From Deinococcus sp. (GTDB taxonomy: Bacteria; Deinococcota; Deinococci; JACQHA01): 12,790 nt of DNA. The DNA is taken from assembly GCA_016199255.1 (NCBI GenBank), contig JACQHA010000009.1, positions 1 through 12,790 of the forward strand, given 5' to 3'. This document shows, piece after piece, positions 5,827-11,822 of the stretch. How positions within the stretch are numbered: the stretch's first letter is position 1; every line of letters begins with the position of its first letter. A model generated the notes under the pieces. That model ran no database searches, was not told the DNA's origin, and worked only from the letters and a program-made list of their open reading frames with translations. Both the position numbers and the translations under genes were made by a program.

Positions 5827-6840
5827 TCACCTCCTTCGCGCTCGCCCATTGGGTGGCGCCGTAGTGCTGCGCACTACAAGTTCAGTTGGGAAGATAAGGT
5901 GCTGCTCTTTGCCCCCATGCAGCAGCGCGATCAGTAATTCGGTGGCGGCGCGGCCCACGCTGGCAATTGGCTGGTGCACTGTGGTGAGGTTGGCCAGCCG
6001 TGCCGGCAGCACGTCGTCGAAGCCCACCACACTCAGGTCTCCGGGCACGCTTAGCCCAGCATCCCGCGCTGCTTCAATAGCTCCCAGGGCCATCTGGTCG
6101 CTGGCGGCGAAGATAGCAGTGACGCCCTGCTCGAGTAGAGCCGTACCGGTCCGGTAACCACCCAGTTCAGTAAACTCTGCTCCCTGCACCAGCGCTTTTT
6201 CAAAGCCCAGGGCGCGCTCTTCGAGAGCCCGCCGGTAGCCCACCAGCCGGCGGCCGGTGACGTCGAGTCCCTTGGGGCCAGCAATGTGGCCAATGCGCTG
6301 GTGCCCCAGATCTAAGAGGTGCAGGATGGCCAGCCGAGCACCCTCTTCGTTCTCGACCTCGACCCAGCTTCCCACCGGCGAGGTGCCCACCGCCACAAAT
6401 GGCACCTGGCGGTGCCGGAGCACTGCTAGGCGCTGGTCGTGCTCTTTAAGATCCAACAGGATGACCCCATCCACCTGCCGGTCCAGCACCCACTCTAAGT
6501 TCGACTTCTCGCCTGCCTCCTCGGCCCGGGCAGCGCTCACCTGCACGGTGTACCCTGCATCGGCAGCGGCATTGCTAATGGCCTCCAGGAGAGCAGTCTT
6601 ATAGGGCGACGGCAGGCCAGCAACAGTAACGTTCGGTACTGCCACCCCAATGGTGTGCCGCTGGCCCCGCGCCAGACCACGGGCCGCTGAGCTGGGCTGG
6701 AACCCCAGCTGGGCAATAGCCTCCTGCACCCGCGTCCGGGTTTGGGGGCTGACACTGGGATGGTTATTCAAGACCCGCGACACGGTGCCCTTGGACACCC
6801 CGCTGAGCCTAGCGACGTGCTCGATAGTGATACGCCGCAT
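5827..6840 (-). CDS. LacI-family transcriptional regulator
   Basis: The 337 residues follow the LacI/GalR plan. The helix-turn-helix is at 4-25 (ITIEHVARLSGVSKGTVSRVLNN in outline), and the hinge helix (about 49-60, PSSAARGLARGQ) carries the leucine that enters the minor groove. The periplasmic-binding-like sugar domain follows, with IGVAVPN at 64-70 and, near the end, ASDQMALGAIEAARDAGLSVPGDLSVVGFDD. The protein should repress the adjacent transporter genes until a sugar binds. The first two recognition-helix residues are Lys-Gly; E. coli GntR, which also has Lys there, binds an ACCGGT-centred site. Two AACCGGTT sites lie just upstream of this gene, fitting autoregulation. The start at 6840 gives the normal family N-terminus; AAGGGGAG abuts the ATG, an unusually short spacing. 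Its last two codons and stop form a perfect ribosome site. Confidence 0.93.
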   Translation of the reverse strand: MRRITIEHVARLSGVSKGTVSRVLNNHPSVSPQTRTRVQEAIAQLGFQPSSAARGLARGQRHTIGVAVPNVTVAGLPSPYKTALLEAISNAAADAGYTVQVSAARAEEAGEKSNLEWVLDRQVDGVILLDLKEHDQRLAVLRHRQVPFVAVGTSPVGSWVEVENEEGARLAILHLLDLGHQRIGHIAGPKGLDVTGRRLVGYRRALEERALGFEKALVQGAEFTELGGYRTGTALLEQGVTAIFAASDQMALGAIEAARDAGLSVPGDLSVVGFDDVLPARLANLTTVHQPIASVGRAATELLIALLHGGKEQHLIFPTELVVRSTTAPPNGRARRR

Positions 6841-6852
6841 CTCCCCTTACGC

Positions 6853-6864
6853 TGTAACCGGTTC
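6853..6864. promoter_or_regulatory. Proximal LacI-type operator
   Basis: TGTAACCGGTTC with an 8-bp perfect palindromic core AACCGGTT (6856-6863), 13 bases before the lacI start codon. It is identical over 12 bases to the site at 6932-6943. CG-centred cores of this kind are the usual target of LacI-family proteins; binding would block the lacI leader region. Confidence 0.6.
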
Positions 6865-6909
6865 ACCACTTACAGCGACATTTGAGGATTTCGTTGTGTC
6901 TATACACTT

Positions 6910-6927
6910 CCTATGCGAAAGCATAGG
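6910..6927. repeat. Perfect inverted repeat between the two operators
   Basis: CCTATGC (6910-6916) and GCATAGG (6921-6927) flank a 4-base loop, GAAA on the plus strand and TTTC on the minus strand. It lies between the two AACCGGTT sites, in the predicted lacI leader. It could be a leader hairpin or a binding site for another regulator. No plus-strand gene is nearby to use the GAAA-loop form. Confidence 0.4.
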
Positions 6928-6931
6928 CTGG

Positions 6932-6943
6932 TGTAACCGGTTC
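6932..6943. promoter_or_regulatory. Distal LacI-type operator
   Basis: A second exact TGTAACCGGTTC (core 6935-6942), 79 bases centre to centre from the first, about seven and a half helical turns. It falls at the predicted lacI transcription start, where bound repressor would block initiation. A tetramer could join both sites by looping, although the half-turn spacing is not ideal. Confidence 0.6.
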
Positions 6944-6950
6944 CAAAGGA

Positions 6951-6980
6951 ACGGTACATCAAAGAATGGTGGCGTGTCAA
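6951..6980 (-). promoter_or_regulatory. Likely lacI promoter
   Basis: A perfect TTGACA lies at 6980-6975 on the minus strand. Eighteen bases further is TACCGT (6956-6951), which keeps the TA...T of a -10 box but matches only 3 of 6. Transcription would start near 6944, directly at the distal operator. The -35 is convincing, the -10 weak. If correct, the lacI leader is about 100 bases and holds an inverted repeat and the proximal operator. Confidence 0.4.
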
Positions 6981-6999
6981 GCTGGGGAGGCGGCCAACG

Positions 7000-7034
7000 G
7001 TTAACGGATGCCGCTGCACGGCGCATCCGCTAAC
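7000..7034 (-). terminator. Inverted repeat over the recD2 stop codon
   Basis: GTTAACGGATGC (7000-7011) pairs with GCATCCGCTAAC (7023-7034) at 11 of 12 positions with an 11-base loop. The last ten codons of recD2 and its TAA are inside the structure. No T-run follows, so it may protect or pause the transcript rather than act as an intrinsic terminator. Its right arm contains a 15-base motif also found at 2207-2221. Confidence 0.45.
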
Positions 7035-9187
7035 AGCCGCTCTGCCAGCCCACTGTAGCGCTTGCGCACTTGGGCGTTGCGTACAGCCATGGCGATAGCC
7101 TTGCGCTGGCCCAGGAGAATCGCGGTGCCTTTGGCCCGGGTCAGGGCAGTGTAGAGCAGGTTGCGCTGGAGCAGCAGGTAATGCTGGGTCAAGATGGGGA
7201 TCACTGTGGCCGGGTACTCGCTGCCCTGGGCGCGGTGCACGCTGATGCTATAGCCCAGTGACAGCTCGTTCAGGTCGGTGTAGTCGAATACGACTTCTTC
7301 GTCGAAGCGCACGTGCACTTCTTGGTTTTCGGGGTCAATATCGGTGATCACGCCGGTGTCGCCGTTGAACACCAGTTTCTGGTAGTTGTTCCGGAGCTGG
7401 ATCACCTTGTCCCCCACCCGGTAGGTGCGCCCGGCGTATTGCACCTCCGGGCCATTCCCTGGAGGGTTGAGCGCCGCCTGGAGCACGTTGTTAAGATGGT
7501 GCGCCCCCACCAGGCCGCGGTTCATGGGGCAGAGCACCTGCACATCGGCAATGGGGTCGTAGCGGTGGCGGCTGCGAGGCAGGCTTTCCCGCACCACCCG
7601 CACCAAAAGCTCCAGGGCCTGCTCTGGCGTGTCGGCGGCCAGGAAGTAGCAGTCGGTGCGCTCTTCCCCAGGCAGCACCAGCCGGGGCATCTGCCCCTGG
7701 TTCACGGCGTGGGCGTTTTGAATAATCAGGCTCCCCTGAGCCTGGCGGAAGATCTGGGTGAGGCGCACTATGGGGATGATGCCTGAATCAATCAAGTCCC
7801 GCAGCACGTTGCCAGCGCCCACTGAGGGCAGCTGGTCTACGTCCCCTACCAGGACCAGCCGGGCGTTCCCCAGGGCCTTGAAGAGGCTATTGGCCAGGAT
7901 CAGGTCCAGCATGCTGGCTTCATCCACCACCAGCACGTCAGCCTCCAGGGGGTGGGTGTCATTGCGAGTGAATTCCAGCTGGGCTGGGTTGAACTCCAGC
8001 AGGCGATGAATGGTCTTGGCCTCGGCGCCGGTGACTTCCGACAGGCGCTTCGCCGCCCGGCCAGTGGGGGAGGCCAAGAGCACCCGCAGGCCCAGTTGCC
8101 CAAAGAGATCCACCATGGCGCGCACTGAGCGAGTCTTGCCGGTGCCGGGGCCGCCAGTGAGCACCATCATCCGGCTCTTGAGGGCGGTGAGCACCGCCTC
8201 TTGCTGCTGGGGGGAAAGATCCTGTCCTACCTGGCGCAGGATCTGTTCCCCTTGGCGCATGACCAGGGGTGGTGCCTTGGGTGCCGCGGCTAGCTCTTTT
8301 ACCCGCCGGGCTACGCCCTGCTCGGCGAAGTAAAAGGGCGGGATGTACACCGGTTTCCCCTCGGTGTCTTCGGTGAAGAGCTCGTGGCGGGCGATTTCCT
8401 GCTCGATCACCGGCTGCACCAGAGCGGGGTCGACCTTGAGGATTTCTGCCGCCTTCTCTACTAGGATCTCCAGGGGCAAGTAGGTGTGCCCGGCATCGGC
8501 TGCCTGGCTCAAGGTGTACGCCACCCCCGCTGCCACCCGGGCCTGGTCGCCGGCGCCAATGCCCATGGCCTGGGCGATTTTGTCGGCGGTGACAAAGCCA
8601 ATCCCCCAGATGTCTTTGGCCAGCCGGTAGGGGTCCTGGGAGACCACACCAATAGCCTGGTCCTGGTAGGTCTTGTAGATCTTCACAGCGTGGGCGGTGT
8701 TGACCCCGTGGCTTTGCAGGAACAGCATGACCTCTTTAATGGCCTGCTGCTCCTGCCAGGCGCGCTTGATCATGCCCAGCCGAGAGGGGCCCACGCCTGG
8801 CACCTCCAGGAGCCGGTCTGGGTCGCGCTCAATAATCTCCAGGGTTTGCAGCTGGAAGTGAGCAGTGATGCGCCGGGCGGTCACTGGGCCTACGCCTTTA
8901 ATGAGCCCTGAGCCCAGGTACTTTTCGATGCCCACCACCGTGGCCGGCTTCAGCACCTGGTAGTCACGCAGCTTGAACTGGGGGCCAAACTTGGGGTGTT
9001 CGCTCCACCAGCCGGTGAGGCGCAGCGATTCGCCAGCATTGATACCGCTGAAGTTGCCCACCACCGTCACCAGCTCCCGCTGGCCCCGCACTGCCAGTTT
9101 GGCCACGGTGTAGCCGTTCTGGGGGTTGTGGTAGGTGAGCCGCTCCACCACGCCACTGATGGTGACCGCACTGTCACCGCTGGACAT
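7001..9187 (-). CDS. recD2: RecD2-type ATP-dependent DNA helicase (SF1B)
   Basis: The 728-residue product has the RecD2 plan: an N-terminal OB-like segment (MSSGDSAVTISGVVERLTY..NPQNGYTVAKL), helix-hairpin-helix repeats at about 90-140 (LGSGLIKGVGP, LLEVPGVGPSRL) and about 188-212, then the motor. Motor motifs are complete: Walker A GGPGTGKT (345-352), PTGRAAKRL (374-382), Walker B VLVVDEASM (418-426), LVGDVDQLPSVGAGN (446-460), LTQIFRQ (476-482), and the C-terminal SVHRAQGSEYP (649-659) with NLLYTALTRAK (676-686). RecD2 enzymes unwind DNA 5' to 3' and act in repair or recombination outside a RecBCD complex; no recB or recC is nearby. The start at 9187 fits the family N-terminus. No ribosome site precedes it, but TACAAT lies 6 bases upstream, suggesting a leaderless message. 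It is followed by lacI after 160 bases and is probably a separate transcription unit. Confidence 0.95.
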   Translation of the reverse strand: MSSGDSAVTISGVVERLTYHNPQNGYTVAKLAVRGQRELVTVVGNFSGINAGESLRLTGWWSEHPKFGPQFKLRDYQVLKPATVVGIEKYLGSGLIKGVGPVTARRITAHFQLQTLEIIERDPDRLLEVPGVGPSRLGMIKRAWQEQQAIKEVMLFLQSHGVNTAHAVKIYKTYQDQAIGVVSQDPYRLAKDIWGIGFVTADKIAQAMGIGAGDQARVAAGVAYTLSQAADAGHTYLPLEILVEKAAEILKVDPALVQPVIEQEIARHELFTEDTEGKPVYIPPFYFAEQGVARRVKELAAAPKAPPLVMRQGEQILRQVGQDLSPQQQEAVLTALKSRMMVLTGGPGTGKTRSVRAMVDLFGQLGLRVLLASPTGRAAKRLSEVTGAEAKTIHRLLEFNPAQLEFTRNDTHPLEADVLVVDEASMLDLILANSLFKALGNARLVLVGDVDQLPSVGAGNVLRDLIDSGIIPIVRLTQIFRQAQGSLIIQNAHAVNQGQMPRLVLPGEERTDCYFLAADTPEQALELLVRVVRESLPRSRHRYDPIADVQVLCPMNRGLVGAHHLNNVLQAALNPPGNGPEVQYAGRTYRVGDKVIQLRNNYQKLVFNGDTGVITDIDPENQEVHVRFDEEVVFDYTDLNELSLGYSISVHRAQGSEYPATVIPILTQHYLLLQRNLLYTALTRAKGTAILLGQRKAIAMAVRNAQVRKRYSGLAERLLADAPCSGIR

Positions 9188-9198
9188 ACTGCTATTGT
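9188..9198 (-). promoter_or_regulatory. -10-like box for a possibly leaderless recD2 message
   Basis: TACAAT (minus strand, about 9199-9194), 5 of 6 to TATAAT, ends 6 bases before the recD2 ATG, which would place the transcription start on the start codon. No good -35 lies 16-18 bases upstream and no Shine-Dalgarno sequence is present. The 75-base gap to purA has no clear terminator. Confidence 0.35.
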
Positions 9199-9262
9199 AA
9201 TGACTCAGGATGATCAGGTTTCATGGCTGGTCGGCACGATCCCCTTAGGAGCAGAGCGTCTT

Positions 9263-10513
9263 TTACCAGAAGCTTTGCAGGGGGATGATCTGCCGGCGCT
9301 CGGCGCCAGTGGATACGGCGGCAAGGGGCACCCCGGCCACCTGGGCCAGCCGGTCCAGGTACTGCCGGGCGGCGGGGGGGAAGTCTTGCGGGCTGTGTGA
9401 GTGGGAAAGGTCCTCCTCCCAGCCGGGGAGGGTCTCGTACTCCACTGTTACTTGCCCCAGTACCTGGGCGTCGGTGGGGAAGGTATCTAGGCGGTGGCGG
9501 TCTAGGCGGTATCCAGTGGCGACATGAAGTATTGGCAGGCCCGAGAGCACGTCGAGCTTGGTGATAATCAGGCCGGCGAAGCTGTTCAGCTCGCAGGCGT
9601 AGCGGAGCGCCACGCCATCTAGCCAGCCGCAGCGCCGGGGCCGGCCGGTGGTGGCGCCGTATTCGCGCCCCACCTGGCGCAGCCGCTCCCCCACCTGGTT
9701 GGTGAGTTCAGTAGGGAAGGGCCCCTGGCCGACTCTGGTAGTGTAGGCCTTGGCCACGCCGTACACCGGGCCAACCATCTGGGGTGGGATCCCGGCGCCG
9801 ACGGCTATGCCAGCGGCGCTGGTGTAGGAGGAGGTGACAAAGGGATAGGTGCCGGCTGAGAGGTCCAGGAGCGTGCCCTGGCCGCCCTCAAACAAAATGC
9901 GCTGGCCGGCGCAGTAGGCCTGGCGTACCAGGGCACCGGTATCGGTGATCAGCGCGGCAAACTGCTCTGCCCAGCGCCGGCAGGCATCAGGTAGGGAATC
10001 GCGCCAGCCAATCTCTTGGAAGTGCTTGGGGTAGGCGTCGCGCAGCGTAGCTAATCGTTCCTGCAGGGTGGACTCATGGAGCAGGTCCCCAGCCCGCAGC
10101 CCAATGCGGGCGGCGCGGTCGGTGTAGGCCGGGCCAATGCCCCGGCCGGTGGTACCCAGCTTGCCGCCGCCGGCATCGAGCAGTTTGTGGTGAGGCAGCA
10201 CCAGGTGCGCCCGGTTGCTGATGCGCAGCGTGCTCAAGGGATGGAAGCCAGCATTTTGCACCTCAGCCAGCTCCTGCTCCAGGGCATCCAGGTCGATGAC
10301 CATGCCTTCACCCAGTACCGAGGTGACACCGCGCAGCACCCCGCAGGGTAGGAGGTGCAGCTTCATGGTGCGCTGGCCAATGACCACTGTGTGGCCGGCG
10401 TTGGCGCCGCCCTGGAAGCGCACCACCACCTCAGCTTCCTCAGCTAAATAGTCGGTGATCTTGCCTTTTCCTTCATCGCCCCACTGGGCGCCAATGATGC
10501 CCAGGCTTGGCAT
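9263..10513 (-). CDS. purA: Adenylosuccinate synthetase
   Basis: PurA joins aspartate to IMP using GTP, the first of two steps from IMP to AMP, in the cytoplasm. All signature segments are present: the P-loop GAQWGDEGKGK (8-18) with catalytic Asp13, GGANAGHT (35-42) with His41, TTGRGIGPAYTDRAAR (121-136), FEGGQGTLLD (208-217), the IMP/aspartate region GREYGATTGRPRRCGWLD (282-299), TKLDVL (318-323) for the GTP base and STGAER (401-406). The 416 residues are slightly below the common 425-430 but no motif is missing. The ATG at 10513 follows the purB stop by 3 bases, and AAGGGGG inside the last purB codons serves as ribosome site, so purB and purA are coupled. It is followed by recD2 after 75 bases. 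Confidence 0.97.
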   Translation of the reverse strand: MPSLGIIGAQWGDEGKGKITDYLAEEAEVVVRFQGGANAGHTVVIGQRTMKLHLLPCGVLRGVTSVLGEGMVIDLDALEQELAEVQNAGFHPLSTLRISNRAHLVLPHHKLLDAGGGKLGTTGRGIGPAYTDRAARIGLRAGDLLHESTLQERLATLRDAYPKHFQEIGWRDSLPDACRRWAEQFAALITDTGALVRQAYCAGQRILFEGGQGTLLDLSAGTYPFVTSSYTSAAGIAVGAGIPPQMVGPVYGVAKAYTTRVGQGPFPTELTNQVGERLRQVGREYGATTGRPRRCGWLDGVALRYACELNSFAGLIITKLDVLSGLPILHVATGYRLDRHRLDTFPTDAQVLGQVTVEYETLPGWEEDLSHSHSPQDFPPAARQYLDRLAQVAGVPLAAVSTGAERRQIIPLQSFW

Positions 10514-10516
10514 GGC

Positions 10517-11818
10517 CTATTCCCCCTTCATGAACCGCTGAAAGATCTCGTCCAGGTGCGCGAAGAAGCGCTGAGGGTCAAAGAGCGCCTGGAGCCTCTT
10601 GGGAGAGAGTCGCTCTGCTACAGCCGGCTCCCGCTCCAAGAGGCTGCGGAACGCGCCTCGCCCGCTCCAGGCTGCCAGGGCACAGCGCTGCACCACCTCA
10701 TAGGCCCCCTCCCGGTCCAGCCCGGCGTCTACTAGTGCCAGCAGCACCGCCGACGAGGCCCACAAGCCACCAGTCAGGTCCAGATTGGCCCCCATGCGCT
10801 CGGGATAGACCACGAGCCCCTGCACAATGCCGGTGAGCCGCCTGGTAGCGTAGCTGGCCAGGCTGGTGGCGTCTGGGAACACCACCCTCTCTACCGAGGA
10901 GTGACTCATGTCTCGCTCGTGCCAGAGCACGACATCCTCTAGGGCGGGCGACACAGTGGCGCGCAGCAAGCGGGCCAGGCCGCAGATGTTCTCCAGTCCC
11001 ACCGGGTTGCGCTTGTGAGGCATGGCAGAGGAGCCCTTCTGGCCGGCAGTGAAGGGCTCTTCCACTTCTCGGACCTCGGTACGCTGCAGGTGCCGGAGCT
11101 CGGTGGCCAGCCGCTCCAAACTGGCACCCAGCAGCGCCAGCGCCAGCAGGTACTGGGCGTGGCGGTCCCGGGGCACTACCTGGGTGCTCACTGGCTCTGG
11201 AGTCAGCCCCAGGGCGTTACAGACAAACTGCTCTACTGACGGGGGCAGCGAAGAGTAGGTGCCCACTGGGCCAGCGAGCTTGCCGTGGGCGATCTGGGTG
11301 CGAGCCTGCTGCAGTCGCTCCAAGTTGCGATCGCACTCGGCCACGTACCCCAGGAGCTTGAGCCCGAAGGTGGTGGGTTCAGCATGTACCCCGTGGGTGC
11401 GGCCTATGCAGAGCGTGTGGCGGTGACGCTTGGCCTGGTCGAAAAGCGCCTGGCGCAGCGCCTGGACGTCGGCCAGGATCAGGTCCATGGCCTGGCGCAT
11501 GAGCACCGCCAGGGCGGTGTCTACCAGGTCCGAAGCAGTCAGCCCGTAGTGCAGGTGGCGCCCCTCGTCCCCCAGTTGTTCCTGCACATGGGTGATGAAG
11601 GCGATGACGTCGTGCTTGGCGGCAGCTTCAATAGCTGCGATGCGCTCTGGGTCGAGGTGGATCGGCGCCTGGCGGATGCGCTGCGCTGCTTCTAGTGGCA
11701 CCTGGCCCAGCTTGGCCCAGGCGTCCACCGCCAGCCGCTCCACCTCAAGCCACAGTGTGAAACGCTGCTGGTCGCTCCAGAGCTGGCGCATCTCCGGGGT
11801 CTGGTAGCGGGGGATCAC
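10517..11818 (-). CDS. purB: Adenylosuccinate lyase
   Basis: PurB removes fumarate from adenylosuccinate to give AMP and from SAICAR in the main purine pathway. The 433 residues match the fumarase/aspartase superfamily. Visible are the typical N-terminus MIPRYQTPEMRQLWSDQQRF, the HYGLTASDLVDTA region (90-102), GRTHGVHAEPTTFG (139-152) with the catalytic histidine, the loop signature GSSAMPHKRNP (262-272) with its catalytic serine, and LWHERDMSHSSVERV (298-312). The start is GTG at 11818, 4 bases after the stop of the upstream dehydrogenase; the ribosome site is weak, so coupling to that gene is likely. The next gene downstream is purA, the preceding step in AMP synthesis. Nothing odd is seen in the protein. 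Confidence 0.96.
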   Translation of the reverse strand: MIPRYQTPEMRQLWSDQQRFTLWLEVERLAVDAWAKLGQVPLEAAQRIRQAPIHLDPERIAAIEAAAKHDVIAFITHVQEQLGDEGRHLHYGLTASDLVDTALAVLMRQAMDLILADVQALRQALFDQAKRHRHTLCIGRTHGVHAEPTTFGLKLLGYVAECDRNLERLQQARTQIAHGKLAGPVGTYSSLPPSVEQFVCNALGLTPEPVSTQVVPRDRHAQYLLALALLGASLERLATELRHLQRTEVREVEEPFTAGQKGSSAMPHKRNPVGLENICGLARLLRATVSPALEDVVLWHERDMSHSSVERVVFPDATSLASYATRRLTGIVQGLVVYPERMGANLDLTGGLWASSAVLLALVDAGLDREGAYEVVQRCALAAWSGRGAFRSLLEREPAVAERLSPKRLQALFDPQRFFAHLDEIFQRFMKGE

Positions 11819-11822
11819 GGCT

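Noticed and set aside
6895..6905. TATAGA as a -10 box for lacI
   Set aside because: No -35 sequence fits at 16-18 bases; the TTGACA at 6975-6980 gives a better, though still imperfect, promoter.
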